From contig NZ_JACHWB010000003.1 of NCBI RefSeq assembly GCF_014191055.1, positions 124,001-188,000 of the forward strand: a stretch of DNA of 64,000 bases, in the 5' to 3' direction. The DNA is from Microvirga lupini. GTDB taxonomy: Bacteria; Pseudomonadota; Alphaproteobacteria; Rhizobiales; Beijerinckiaceae. Under the pieces are notes generated by a model. The model saw nothing but the letters and a program-made list of their open reading frames with translations, was not told the DNA's origin and searched no databases. Positions 29,827 to 40,832 of the stretch are shown piece after piece (position 1 is the stretch's first letter; every line of letters starts with the position of its first letter). The position numbers and the translations under genes are program-made.

Positions 29827-29970
29827 GGGAGCAAAATGGAGCCGTTTTGGAGGATTTGGCGAGGTTTTTCGCAACTGCCCAAAGTTTGAGCAGAAGATGC
29901 TCAGGAAGGCAGCAGAATGGACGACTTTGACTCGATGAGGCCATGGAAGGCTCCTCCCTGCTGGTGCTAA

Positions 29971-30345
<375 letters not shown>

Positions 30346-30414
30346 GCTCGCTTTTCCAAGCCAAGGCCTGAAGGCCAAGGACTACTCTCAAGGGCAGAAG
30401 AGGACCAGACGACC

Positions 30415-31824
30415 ATGCAGACCGCCAAGGATGTGCTCAAGGCGATCAAGGATAACGACGTCAAGTATGTCGACTTCCGTTTCACCGACCCGCGCGGCAA
30501 GTGGCAGCACGTCACTTTCGACGTCGACATGGTCGATGAGGACCTGTTCGCCGACGGCATCATGTTCGACGGCTCGTCCATCGCCGGCTGGAAGGCGATC
30601 AACGAGTCTGACATGACCCTCATGCCCGATCCGACGACGGCCCAGATGGACCCGTTCTTCGCGGCCTCCACCCTGTCGATCAACTGCGACATCCTTGAGC
30701 CCGCCACCGGCGAGCCCTACAACCGCGACCCGCGCGGCATCGCCAAGAAGGCCGAGGCCTTCCTGAAGTCCACGGGCATCGCCGATACGGTCTATGTCGG
30801 TCCCGAGGCCGAGTTCTTCATCTTCGACGACGTGAAGTTCATGGCCGACCCCTACAACACCGGCTTCAAGCTCGATGCGGCCGAGCTGCCGACCAACGGC
30901 GACACTCCTTACGAGGGTGGCAACCTCGGCCACCGCATCCCGACCAAGGGCGGCTACTTCCCGGTTCCCCCGCTGGATTCGGCTCAGGACATGCGCGGCG
31001 AAATGTTGGCTGCCATGAAGGCCATGGGCGTCACCGTCGAGAAGCATCACCACGAGGTGGCTTCCGCCCAGCACGAGCTTGGCACGAAGTTCAACACCCT
31101 CGTGCGCACCGCCGACGAGATGCAGATCTACAAGTACTGCATCCACAACGTCGCCCAGTCCTACGGCAAGACGGCCACCTTCATGCCGAAGCCGGTCTAT
31201 GGCGATAACGGCTCGGGCATGCACGTGCACCAGTCGCTCTGGAAGGGCGGCAAGCCCCTGTTCGCCGGTAACAAGTATGCCGACCTCAGCCAGGAATGCC
31301 TCTGGTACATCGGCGGCATCATCAAGCACGCCAAGGCGCTGAACGCCTTCACCAACCCGTCGACAAATTCCTACAAGCGTCTCGTCCCCGGCTACGAGGC
31401 TCCGGTGCTGCTGGCCTACTCGGCCCGTAACCGCTCGGCGTCCTGCCGTATTCCGTGGACGACCTCGCCGAAGGCCAAGCGCGTCGAGGTTCGCTTCCCC
31501 GATCCGACCGCCAACCCGTATCTCGCCTTCGCGGCGCTGCTGATGGCTGGTCTCGACGGCATCCTGAACAAGATCGATCCCGGCCAGGCCATGGACAAGG
31601 ATCTCTACGATCTGCCCCCGCGCGAGCTGAAGAAGATCCCGACCGTGTGCGGCTCGCTTCGCGAGGCGCTGGCCAGCCTCGACAAGGACCGCGCCTTCCT
31701 GAAGGCCGGCGGCGTCTTCAGCGACGACTTCATCGACAGCTTCATAGAGCTGAAGATGGCCGAGGTTGCCCGCTTCGAGATGACTCCGCACCCGGTCGAG
31801 TTCCAGATGTACTACTCCGTCTAA
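30415..31824 (+). CDS. glnA: Glutamine synthetase type I
   Basis: This 469-residue enzyme makes glutamine from glutamate, ammonia and ATP as a dodecamer. The beta-grasp domain begins the protein, followed by the catalytic domain. Visible are the latch region FDGSSIAGW (52-60), metal ligands in GPEAEFFIF (Glu131, Glu133), [10 protein letters not shown] (265-274), the Glu flap [13 protein letters not shown] (314-326), and the adenylylation site Tyr398 in KDLYDLPP. This marks the regulated GSI-beta type, controlled by GlnE and P-II. A strong terminator follows. Confidence 0.98.
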   Translation: MQTAKDVLKAIKDNDVKYVDFRFTDPRGKWQHVTFDVDMVDEDLFADGIMFDGSSIAGWKAINESDMTLMPDPTTAQMDPFFAASTLSINCDILEPATGEPYNRDPRGIAKKAEAFLKSTGIADTVYVGPEAEFFIFDDVKFMADPYNTGFKLDAAELPTNGDTPYEGGNLGHRIPTKGGYFPVPPLDSAQDMRGEMLAAMKAMGVTVEKHHHEVASAQHELGTKFNTLVRTADEMQIYKYCIHNVAQSYGKTATFMPKPVYGDNGSGMHVHQSLWKGGKPLFAGNKYADLSQECLWYIGGIIKHAKALNAFTNPSTNSYKRLVPGYEAPVLLAYSARNRSASCRIPWTTSPKAKRVEVRFPDPTANPYLAFAALLMAGLDGILNKIDPGQAMDKDLYDLPPRELKKIPTVCGSLREALASLDKDRAFLKAGGVFSDDFIDSFIELKMAEVARFEMTPHPVEFQMYYSV

Positions 31825-31866
31825 CGGACGCTTATCCTCCCGGCTGCGGGTCCGCAGCCTTCCTTC

Positions 31867-31895
31867 GCCGGAGCCTTTTGGCTCCGGCTTTTTTT
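31867..31895 (+). terminator. Rho-independent terminator of glnB-glnA
   Basis: GCCGGAGCC and GGCTCCGGC form a perfect 9-bp stem with a TTTT loop, followed by seven T residues. It lies 43 bp after glnA. Confidence 0.93.
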
Positions 31896-32012
31896 ATTGC
31901 TTACGCTCGGATGGAAATCACGAGGCTTGGCCTTTCGCGTAGGATCAGGCTGTAAATCCGACTGGAATAGCGCCCGGAGCACGTTCGCACGGAGGCGCAG
32001 ATATATTTCGGC

Positions 32013-32354
32013 ATGATAGCCCTGACGATGGTCATCCTTCCCTTAGCTTCGCTAGGGATCGAGTACGCGCTCGTGCCTGCCGCCGATCTCGTCGTCCTGG
32101 TCGGAAAATGGTTCGTGTTCTGGGCCGTGGTCGTGGAACTCGGCTTCGGCGATGTCGCGATAGCTCTGATCGCGCTTCTCTCGGTCTACCGGACTGATTG
32201 GCTACCGCCGGCCGCCATCGTCGGAGCCGTATCCGCCGGACTCGCTGGTCTGCAGCATGTGCGCAACAACGGGTGGACCCGCCTGGAGAGCATCGCCATG
32301 GCGTCCGACTTGCTCGTCGCTGCCGTCGCGATCCCTCACCCGATCGCTGGATGA
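32013..32354 (+). CDS. Small hydrophobic membrane protein, unknown
   Basis: This 113-residue frame encodes three to four hydrophobic segments (about 1-15, 22-42, 47-62, 65-80) with few charges, consistent with a small inner-membrane protein. The fragment FVFWAVVVELGFGDVAIALIALLSVYR resembles small membrane DUF families, but I cannot name one. The ribosome site before the ATG is weak. It lies between the glnA terminator and the porin terminator, with no partner gene. The hydrophobic pattern and coding-like composition favour a real gene, but with moderate certainty. Confidence 0.55.
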   Translation: MIALTMVILPLASLGIEYALVPAADLVVLVGKWFVFWAVVVELGFGDVAIALIALLSVYRTDWLPPAAIVGAVSAGLAGLQHVRNNGWTRLESIAMASDLLVAAVAIPHPIAG

Positions 32355-32486
32355 GATGATTTCGACGGCATGGCTTGCCTCCATGAGGGTGTACCGTCCT
32401 CCTCACTTCGGAGAGCTCTATCGAGCAATCGCCCTCGCATATCGCGATTGATTCAGGATGCGGAATGCTCGGGCCCCAAAGCAAAA

Positions 32487-32510
32487 AGGCCCGGTGTTGC
32501 CACCGGGCCT
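32487..32510 (-). terminator. Rho-independent terminator of the porin gene
   Basis: On the minus strand AGGCCCGGTG and CACCGGGCCT form a perfect 10-bp stem with a 4-nt loop followed by TTTT. It lies 25 bp after the outer-membrane protein gene. Confidence 0.92.
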
Positions 32511-32535
32511 TTCCCTATCGCCGAAGCGAAAGATC

Positions 32536-33132
32536 TTAGTAGGTGCCGAAGCGGAAGTTCAGACCAGCGCGGACCACACCGAAGTCGGCATCGTAGTCGC
32601 CGAAGGGGGTGTCCTGCTCGACGCTGACGTAGAGGCCTTCGATCTTGGCCGACAGGTTGTTGGTGAAGGCGTACTCGAGACCACCACCGACGGTCCAGCC
32701 GTTGGCGTCGTCAGCGAAGGCGAAACCGCCGGTGGCGTAAACCAGGGCGCGGTCGAAAGCCACACCGGCGCGAGCACGCACCGTGCCGAACCAGTCTTCG
32801 CTGTCGAAGTCGTCATCGCCGCCGAAATCGGCGTAGTTGATGTCGGCTTCGAGACCGAGCACGAAGGAGCCGATCTGGTAGTTGTAGCCGACCTGGGCGC
32901 CGCCGACGAAGGCTGCATCGTCATCGACAGCGTAGTCGACGCCGCCGATCGTGACGGTGTCGTCCGTGGCCCAACCGATGCCGGCGTTCACACCGACGTA
33001 GAAGCCGGTCCAGGTGAAGACCGGAACGGCAGCGATGATCGGAGCCGGAGCGCGGCGGGACGGAAGGTCAGCAGCCACAGCGCCGGTGGCGAGGCCGAGA
33101 AGGGCGACCGAAGAGAGGAGAATCTTTTTCAT
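32536..33132 (-). CDS. Omp25/Omp31-like outer-membrane beta-barrel protein
   Basis: This 198-residue protein has a signal peptide (MKKILLSSVALLGLATGAVA-ADLPSRR) and an eight-strand beta-barrel of the Omp25/RopB type common in Rhizobiales. Markers are the early WTGFYVGVNAGIGWATDD, the alternating aromatic strands (AFVGGAQVGYNYQIGSFVLG), and the terminal strand GVVRAGLNFRFGTY-like ending in an aromatic residue for BAM recognition. The ADLPSRRAPAP linker is typical. The ATG at 33132 is chosen at the signal peptide; the frame upstream is not conserved. It has a strong terminator, as expected for an abundant protein. Confidence 0.92.
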   Translation of the reverse strand: MKKILLSSVALLGLATGAVAADLPSRRAPAPIIAAVPVFTWTGFYVGVNAGIGWATDDTVTIGGVDYAVDDDAAFVGGAQVGYNYQIGSFVLGLEADINYADFGGDDDFDSEDWFGTVRARAGVAFDRALVYATGGFAFADDANGWTVGGGLEYAFTNNLSAKIEGLYVSVEQDTPFGDYDADFGVVRAGLNFRFGTY

Positions 33133-33440
33133 TGGTTTGGTCCGTCTGTTGGAAGGATGTGGCCCAGCTTGTAACTCACAGCTGACGCTCCGTCTGTCAC
33201 TTTCCTGCCACAGTCCAAAGCACAACAGCGACCTCGCCGTCATTTCGGCTGATCAGCGTATCCATCTTCCCTCATCCGGCGGGACAGAGCCTCTCCTCAC
33301 CCAGCATGTCGATAAAATAAAGAATAATATTTTCAGAGGTTTAATCTGAGCGCCGCTCCGATTTTCCGCCGCCAAACCCGCAGTAACCATTCATTAGCCA
33401 TGAATGCGAAGAGCCCCGCAAGGGGCGGACAAGATTATGG
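33133..33440. other. Intergenic region: porin leader and a hydrolase 3' hairpin
   Basis: About 308 bp without a gene. GCCCCGCAAGGGGC at 33413-33426 forms a small hairpin 14 bp past the hydrolase stop and may end that transcript. The AT-rich stretch 33300-33345 probably belongs to the porin promoter region, but I cannot define -35 and -10 boxes with confidence. Confidence 0.5.
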
Positions 33441-34139
33441 TTAATCCTTGTTCAGCCACAATCTGAGAGCCTGCGTGACGCGCTCGGGCTGCTCCAGAGT
33501 CGACAGATGCCCCGACCCGGGCACGACGACCAACGATGCCCATTCGATCATCTCGGCCATTTCTCGCGCGATGTCCGGCGGGGTGATCGCGTCCCCCTCC
33601 CCGACGAGCACAAGGGTCGGAACCTCAATGCCCGGAAGGTTTGGACGCGAGTCGACGCGCGCCATGATGGCCCGTTGCTGACGTATGTAGGCGTCGGCTC
33701 CTGTCTCCCGCATCATGCCAACCACAGTGTGCTGAAGGCTCTGATCCGACTGATGGTCGGGATGAACCAGGCGCGGCCAGAGCCTGGAATGGATATCGTC
33801 AAAGCGCCCGGCTTGTGCCAGAGCGATGAGCCGCTCGCGGTCCTGGCTTGCCTCCACCGAATCCGGGCGAGCGCTCGTGTCGAGCAGAGCCAGCCGCGCC
33901 ACCCGCTCCGGCGCCTGCCGCATGACCTCCAAGGCGATGTATCCTCCCATCGAGAGCCCAGCGACGGCGAAACGCCCGGGCGTTTCACGCAGGAGGCGGG
34001 TGGCGATGGCCGAAATCGAATCATCGCGGGTGTGATCTGCGACCAGAATCGTGCGCTCTCCGCCCAGAGCAGCTATTTGCGGCTCGAAAAGTCGGGAGGT
34101 GCAGGCCAGACCGGGAATCAAAACGAGTGTTTCGGCCAT
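33441..34139 (-). CDS. Alpha/beta hydrolase
   Basis: This 232-residue cytoplasmic enzyme has the alpha/beta-hydrolase fold. The oxyanion region is LIPGLACTSRLFEPQ, the nucleophile elbow GLSMGGYIA carries the catalytic Ser, the acid is likely Asp in VLVGEGDAITPPD, and the His is in PGSGHLSTLEQPE. It resembles MhpC/RutD-like esterases. I chose the ATG at 34139 because GAGGAAC lies at good spacing; a TTG one codon upstream is possible. It diverges from the helicase gene. The substrate is unknown. Confidence 0.88.
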   Translation of the reverse strand: MAETLVLIPGLACTSRLFEPQIAALGGERTILVADHTRDDSISAIATRLLRETPGRFAVAGLSMGGYIALEVMRQAPERVARLALLDTSARPDSVEASQDRERLIALAQAGRFDDIHSRLWPRLVHPDHQSDQSLQHTVVGMMRETGADAYIRQQRAIMARVDSRPNLPGIEVPTLVLVGEGDAITPPDIAREMAEMIEWASLVVVPGSGHLSTLEQPERVTQALRLWLNKD

Positions 34140-34324
34140 CAAATGTTCCTCAGGGGTCCCTCGGCAAGTTCGCCTGGATTGACAAGCGCATAGCTTCTCT
34201 TATGGTCCCGCCACTCCTTAACTTGAGCAAGAGTCTCAGGTGAAACCAGTTTCGCGCCTGTTTGTTGCCGTAGAGCGCGGCCGGCACTTCAAGAGCGCGC
34301 CCAGCCCAACGGTAATGAGAATTC

Positions 34325-35795
<1,471 letters not shown>

Positions 35796-35803
<8 letters not shown>

Positions 35804-36182
35804 CGGGCTCGGAAGCTCGTTTCCGGGGCTTCCTCTTGATCGAAGCCCCCTTGATGCCTTTGCGGGCTCTGGCACGTAGGGCTGCGCCGAGGGCCATGGT
35901 GGCAAAGTCCCGTGCCTCGTCAGGATCGTCCAGGGCCGATTCCGGCATGAGCCAGTAGCTCGTCAGGGTCGTGCGGCCGTCCCGCGTCTCGAAGGTGAAG
36001 GGCCGCGACCCCGCCTCCTGCAAGACTCCGACGCTATCCTCGTCCGCCTTGAGGTACAGCTCGCCACCGGCCTCCAAAGCGAACATCAGGTCGTCCTGGT
36101 AGATCCCCTTTCCACCGAACATCCTGCGAATCTGAACGGGGCCGAAGCTGCGAAAGACGTCGCGAATTGCTTCGGCATCCAT
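35796..36182 (-). CDS. TfoX amino-terminal domain protein
   Basis: This 128-residue protein contains only the TfoX_N domain, seen in FRSFGPVQIRRMFGGKGIYQDDLMFAL-type sequence and YWLMPESALDD. It ends in a basic Lys/Arg tail. Full-length TfoX/Sxy of gammaproteobacteria promotes competence-gene expression with CRP; stand-alone domains in alphaproteobacteria have no proven role. It lies 3 bp after the IscA-like gene and is probably cotranscribed. It overlaps the convergent helicase gene by 8 bp at its 3' end. Confidence 0.85.
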
Positions 36183-36185
36183 CGC

Positions 36186-36566
36186 TCACTCCGCTGATTG
36201 AAGCGCATTCGGGGTTGCCGGCGTAATGGCGACGGATTCGCCGCAGCCGCAGGCCGAGGTCTGGTTCGGGTTGTTGAAGACGAACTGGGACGACATCTTG
36301 GTCGTCTGGAAGTCCATCTCGGTGCCGAGCAGGAACAGCACCGCCTTGGGATCAATAAGGACGGTCACGCCCTTGTCCTCGACCACCTCGTCGAGCGGGT
36401 TGACGCTTTCCGCGTATTCCATCGTGTAGGACATCCCAGCGCAGCCGCCGTTCTTCACCCCGACGCGCACGCCGACGATGGGACGGTCCGCCTTGCTGAT
36501 GATGTCCTTGACGCGGTTTGCCGCCGCGTCGGTCAAGGTGACGACCTTGAAGCCGGGTAGAGCCAT
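36186..36566 (-). CDS. sufA: HesB/IscA/SufA iron-sulfur carrier protein
   Basis: This 126-residue A-type carrier receives Fe-S clusters from the SufBCD scaffold and passes them to target proteins. The three conserved cysteines are Cys42 (NGGCAGM), Cys106 and Cys108 (ACGCG). About 16 residues follow the usual CGCG end, an extra tail rich in Ala, Pro and Thr. It lies about 4.3 kb from the suf operon on the same strand rather than inside it. SufA versus ErpA or IscA cannot be settled from sequence alone, so the symbol is tentative. Confidence 0.88.
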   Translation of the reverse strand: MALPGFKVVTLTDAAANRVKDIISKADRPIVGVRVGVKNGGCAGMSYTMEYAESVNPLDEVVEDKGVTVLIDPKAVLFLLGTEMDFQTTKMSSQFVFNNPNQTSACGCGESVAITPATPNALQSAE

Positions 36567-36735
36567 AAGCCTTCTCTCCTGACAGCCGGGTTCAAGGCCC
36601 GGGCAGACGAGTTCGTTGGCCTATAGATAAGAGCTGAAAGGGCAAACGTCGAGCCCGTTCAGGGTTGCTCGAACGGCCTAGTTCAACCATATCGGGAGGA
36701 TAACCCGACAAGCCCCGCCGTTTTCAGGAGAGCCG

Positions 36736-38610
36736 ATGCCGCATCACATGCCGCTGATATCCACCATCGTCATCGGCCTCGTGATGGCATTTGCCCTCGG
36801 CGCACTTGCACACCGGTTCCGGATCTCCCCTCTCGTCGGCTATCTGCTAGCCGGTGTGCTCGCCGGACCGTTTACACCCGGCTATGTCGCGGATCAGGGG
36901 CTTGCCAACCAGTTGGCGGAGATCGGCGTGATCCTGCTGATGTTCGGCGTCGGGCTTCATTTCTCCCTAAAGGACCTTCTCTCCGTCCGCGCCATCGCCA
37001 TTCCCGGCGCTGTCGTACAGATCGCGAGTGCGACTCTTCTGGGTATGGGTCTCGCCTGGATGATGGGCTGGAGCATGGGCGGCGGTCTCGTCTTCGGTTT
37101 GGCGCTCTCGGTCGCCAGTACGGTCGTGCTGCTGCGGGCCTTGCAGGAGCGCCGCCTCGTCGAAACAGAACGCGGCCACATCGCTGTCGGCTGGCTGATC
37201 GTAGAAGATCTGGCGATGGTGCTGACGCTCGTGCTGCTCCCGGCCATCGCGAGCGCAACCTCCGGCCCCTCGGCTGATCTCGAATCCATCGTGATCTCGC
37301 TGGGCATCACCCTCGGCAAGGTCATCGCCTTTGTAGCCGTCATGCTCATCGTCGGTCGCCGAGTGATACCCTGGATCCTTCACTATGTGGCCCATACCGG
37401 CTCGCGGGAGCTGTTCCGCCTATCGGTCCTGGCGATTGCTCTGGGCACCGCCTTCGGCGCTGCGGAATTGTTCGGGGTATCGTTCGCCCTCGGCGCGTTC
37501 TTTGCCGGCATGGTGCTGAGCGAGTCGGAACTCAGCCATCAGGCTGCATCCGAGACCCTGCCCCTGCGTGATGCCTTCGCGGTTCTCTTCTTCGTTTCCG
37601 TCGGCATGCTGTTCGACCCGATGATCCTGATCGAGGATTTCGGCCCGGTTCTCGCAACCTTCCTCATCATCGTCATCGGCAAGTCGGCTGCTGCCTACGG
37701 CATTGTCCGACTGTTCGGCCACCCGGACACGACCGCGTTGACCATCGCCGCAAGCCTCGCGCAGATTGGCGAATTCTCCTTCATTCTCGCGGGGTTGGGC
37801 GTCGAGCTTCAGATTCTGCCTGCGGAAGGTCGCGATCTGATTCTCGCAGGCGCGATCCTGTCGATCATGATGAACCCTTTTCTGTTCACCCTTCTGGACC
37901 GCTGGTTTGCCAAGCGGGAAGCCGTTCGGGTCCAGGCGAATGCGGAAGCCGCCGCGGCCGCACAGGAAGCGATGGCCGCCGAGGCGGCCGCAGCTGCAGC
38001 TTCACGCGAGCCGCTTCCCGTCACGTCCCTCTCGATCCACGTCGTCCTCGTGGGACACGGGCGCGTCGGTAAGTACATCAGCGAGAAGCTGGCCTCGATG
38101 GGCCTTCCCTTTCTCGTCATCGAAACCAACAAGGAGCAGGTTGCCGGTCTGCAAGCGGACGGCCGTGAGGTCATCATCGGCAATGCGGCCGATCCCGAAG
38201 TGGCGGCAGCCGCCAACATCAGAGAAGCGCGCTGCCTCTTGGTGGCGATCCCCGATGCCTTCGAGAGCGGTCAGGTCGTCGAGCAGGCCCGCAGGATCAA
38301 TCCCGACCTCCCGATCATCGTGCGCGCCCATTCCTTCGCCCAGGAGGAGCACGTCATGAAGTATGGCGCGACCCGAATCGTGATGGGCGAGCAGGAAATC
38401 GCCCGCGCCATGTTCGCCGCCGTGCCCGATGCTCCCCGAGAGCCGGTACTCTCTTCTGTCGAGGAGGCGGATGATCTCGTGGAGGAGCATGAAGACGAGA
38501 TGGAGCCTCTAGCGGACATGCTCCGGCCGGAAGCCGATGCCGACAAGGCGGGCGGGAATGCGCCGGAACAGGGGCCGCTGCGCCAGCCACCGGATGAGCC
38601 AGGGCGGTGA
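36736..38610 (+). CDS. Kef-type monovalent cation:proton antiporter (CPA2)
   Basis: This 624-residue inner-membrane protein has about twelve hydrophobic helices (about 1-390) of the Na+/H+ exchanger fold, with conserved ALSVASTVVLLRALQER and GAFFAGMVLSESELSHQ. An Ala/Glu-rich linker (about 395-425) joins a TrkA-N/RCK domain (about 430-560) with nucleotide motif VGHGRVGKYISEKL. This fits KefB/YbaL proteins that exchange K+ for H+ under control of NAD(H) or glutathione adducts. The acidic tail (about 575-624) overlaps the convergent FAD monooxygenase gene by 102 bp. Confidence 0.92.
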   Translation: MPHHMPLISTIVIGLVMAFALGALAHRFRISPLVGYLLAGVLAGPFTPGYVADQGLANQLAEIGVILLMFGVGLHFSLKDLLSVRAIAIPGAVVQIASATLLGMGLAWMMGWSMGGGLVFGLALSVASTVVLLRALQERRLVETERGHIAVGWLIVEDLAMVLTLVLLPAIASATSGPSADLESIVISLGITLGKVIAFVAVMLIVGRRVIPWILHYVAHTGSRELFRLSVLAIALGTAFGAAELFGVSFALGAFFAGMVLSESELSHQAASETLPLRDAFAVLFFVSVGMLFDPMILIEDFGPVLATFLIIVIGKSAAAYGIVRLFGHPDTTALTIAASLAQIGEFSFILAGLGVELQILPAEGRDLILAGAILSIMMNPFLFTLLDRWFAKREAVRVQANAEAAAAAQEAMAAEAAAAAASREPLPVTSLSIHVVLVGHGRVGKYISEKLASMGLPFLVIETNKEQVAGLQADGREVIIGNAADPEVAAAANIREARCLLVAIPDAFESGQVVEQARRINPDLPIIVRAHSFAQEEHVMKYGATRIVMGEQEIARAMFAAVPDAPREPVLSSVEEADDLVEEHEDEMEPLADMLRPEADADKAGGNAPEQGPLRQPPDEPGR

Positions 38611-39729
38611 GACGGGTTGAGTGCTGTTGAGGACCGGCGCGATCAGCCGGTTCTGCAGCAGCACCTGAAGTCGCTGGGTCATCCTGGTCGGCCACTCGCG
38701 CCTTTTCTGAACACGGGCGAGCTGTTCAGGCTCGACCGGCCCGCGCTGGAGCGCCGGTCCCAGGATGTTGGCCGTTGCCACCGCATCCTGAATCGCGAGA
38801 TTGATACCGACACCGCCGGCGGGCGACATGGCATGGGCCGCATCCCCGATGCAGAGCAGCCCCGGCCTGGACCACTGCTTCAGCCGATCAACCGCAACCG
38901 TCAGAAGCTTGATGTCGTCCCAAAACTTAAGTTCCTCAAGGCGATCCGCCAGAAAGGGAGCAACCCGAGTGAGCTTCGCGCGGAAGGCAGGTAACCCCTC
39001 CCGCTTGAGTCGATCCAGCGAACCCTTCGGGATAAGATAGGCGCATTGCCAGTAGTCGCCTCGATCGATCATGACCAGCATCTGACCAGCTTCGATGCGC
39101 CCGAGGAGCTGGCCCGGATCGCCGGGATGCCTCGACACCCGCATCCAGAGCACGTCCATGGGGGCGCCAAGATCCAGGATTTCGAGCCCCGCCCTTTCGC
39201 GCACGACGGAGCGCCGGCCATCGGCTGCCACCACGAGATCAGCCCTCACCTCAAGATGACCCTGCGGAGTCGAAACTCGAACCCCCGCCACCCTGCCCTG
39301 CTCCTCGATGAGGCCCGTCACCTCCGCCAGCATGCGCAAATGGAAGTGAGGATACTCGCGGGCGCGATCGGCCAGGAAGTCGAGGAACTCCCATTGCGGC
39401 ATGAAGACGATGAACTTGCAGCGGGTCGGCAGATGCGAGAAGTCGCCGAGCGTCAGGGTCTCACCGCCGACGACAAGGCTGACCGTCTGCGTCCGCTGAT
39501 GCGGCCGGGTGAGGAACTCGTCGAGCAGCCCGAGTTCATGCATCACCTCGAGGGTCGAAGGATGAATGGTATCGCCGCGGAAATCGCGTAGGAAATCGGC
39601 ATGCTTTTCGAGGACCAGCACCTCGACGCCCTGCCGGGCCAATAGGAGCCCGAGCATCATCCCGGCCGGCCCACCACCGGCGATGCAGCAGCGAACGTGA
39701 AGGGTTTCAGAGCTATGAGGCGTGTCCAT
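38509..39729 (-). CDS. FAD-dependent monooxygenase (UbiH/PHBH-like)
   Basis: This 406-residue flavoprotein belongs to the aromatic-hydroxylase group. It shows the dinucleotide fold CCIAGGGPAGMMLGLLLARQG with a distal Glu (VLVLEKH), the DG motif VVAADGRRSVVRE, and the FAD-ribityl motif CIGDAAHAMSPAGGVGINLAI. The protein ends FRPEHVR, typical of its family, which supports the frame through the antiporter overlap. The start at 39729 (MDTPHSSETLHVRC) lies just before the FAD fold; a further open stretch to 39798 is less likely. Substrate unknown; a phenolic compound is a reasonable guess. Confidence 0.9.
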   Translation of the reverse strand: MDTPHSSETLHVRCCIAGGGPAGMMLGLLLARQGVEVLVLEKHADFLRDFRGDTIHPSTLEVMHELGLLDEFLTRPHQRTQTVSLVVGGETLTLGDFSHLPTRCKFIVFMPQWEFLDFLADRAREYPHFHLRMLAEVTGLIEEQGRVAGVRVSTPQGHLEVRADLVVAADGRRSVVRERAGLEILDLGAPMDVLWMRVSRHPGDPGQLLGRIEAGQMLVMIDRGDYWQCAYLIPKGSLDRLKREGLPAFRAKLTRVAPFLADRLEELKFWDDIKLLTVAVDRLKQWSRPGLLCIGDAAHAMSPAGGVGINLAIQDAVATANILGPALQRGPVEPEQLARVQKRREWPTRMTQRLQVLLQNRLIAPVLNSTQPVSPPWLIRWLAQRPLFRRIPARLVGIGFRPEHVR

Positions 39730-39927
39730 CGGCTCCCTCGGGAAACCCACAACTGTGAGGATGCGGGCCGAGCCTACTGCCATTTCTTCCCAAACCAAAG
39801 TCAGTCGGACGGATGAATCGAAACCTGCTCCATCACAGGAATCGGGCGCAGAAAGCGGGTCGGAAGCCGAGAACGAATTTGAGATCCCAATCCGGAGCCA
39901 CGGGCTCCATGAGGAAAGGTCTCATTT

Positions 39928-40692
39928 ATGACAACACTTAAAAACAAAGCGGCCATTGTGACGGGTGCCAGCTCAGGCATTGGCTACGCGACGGCTCGGC
40001 TCTTTGCACGAGAGGGTGCAAACGTCATCGTCACGGCACGACGTACAGATGCTCTCAACAGCTTAGTGTCAGAGATCGAGGCGGAAGGCGGGCGCGCTGT
40101 TGCGGTCGCTGGAGACATCAGGGAAGAAGCCCTGGCTCACACGCTGGTCGACACGGCAATCCGTCACTTCGGTGGACTCGACATCGCCTTCAACAATGCG
40201 GGGATGAATGGCGAGATGGGGCCGACGCCCGGCATATCGCTTGCGGGATGGAACGACACTCTCGCGGTCAATCTCACGGCTGCCTTCCTGGGCGCCAAGC
40301 ACCAGATCCCGGCCATGCTCGAACGTGGAGGCGGGTCCGTGATCTTTACCTCGACCTTCGTCGGCTACACGGCAGGAATGCCCGGAGTGGCGGCCTACGC
40401 TGCGAGCAAGTCGGGCCTGATCGGGCTCACCCAGTCACTCGCAAGCGAGTTCAGCCCGAGAGGCGTCCGCGTCAATGCGTTGCTGCCAGGCGGCACGGAT
40501 ACGCCTTTGGCCGAAGCCTGGGTCAGCACGCCGGAAGCCCTGGCATTCGTCGAAGGCCTCCACGCCCTGAAACGGCGGGCCCGGCCCGAGGAGATCGCCC
40601 GGTCGGCGCTTTACCTTGCCTCCGACGCGTCGAGCTTCACGACGGGCACGGCACTGCTCGTCGACGGAGGCGTGTCCATCAACCGGACGTAA
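39928..40692 (+). CDS. Short-chain dehydrogenase/reductase
   Basis: This 254-residue NAD(P)-dependent oxidoreductase has the classical SDR layout: cofactor motif TGASSGIG (13-20), NNAG-like FNNAGMNGEMG, catalytic Ser in TSTFVGY, and Tyr-x-x-x-Lys in YAASKSG. It ends with the usual FTTGTALLVDGGVSINRT. The Arg residues after the second strand (VTARRTDAL) suggest NADPH preference. An AGGAAAGG site precedes the ATG. It diverges from the FAD monooxygenase gene and the two may share regulation, though nothing proves a common pathway. Confidence 0.92.
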   Translation: MTTLKNKAAIVTGASSGIGYATARLFAREGANVIVTARRTDALNSLVSEIEAEGGRAVAVAGDIREEALAHTLVDTAIRHFGGLDIAFNNAGMNGEMGPTPGISLAGWNDTLAVNLTAAFLGAKHQIPAMLERGGGSVIFTSTFVGYTAGMPGVAAYAASKSGLIGLTQSLASEFSPRGVRVNALLPGGTDTPLAEAWVSTPEALAFVEGLHALKRRARPEEIARSALYLASDASSFTTGTALLVDGGVSINRT

Positions 40693-40723
40693 CGCATCTG
40701 TATCGGGCAAGACGGACACGCTC

Positions 40724-40804
40724 CCGTCATCCCCGGACTTGTTCCGGGGATCCACGTCTTGGCCTCTAAAATGTGGATGGCCGGGACAAGCCCGGCCATG
40801 ACGG
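40724..40804. repeat. REP-like nested palindromic element
   Basis: CCGTCAT at the left pairs with ATGACGG at the right. Inside, CCCCGG/CCGGGG and GGCCGGG/CCCGGCC form two hairpins, and ATCCAC/GTGGAT pair across the centre. This cloverleaf-like class of about 80 bp is widespread between genes in Rhizobiales. It lies between the SDR and sufT stop codons, so it may also serve as a 3' end structure for both. Confidence 0.75.
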
Positions 40805-40832
40805 AAAGTGAAGTCGAGAGGCGATCTATGGA

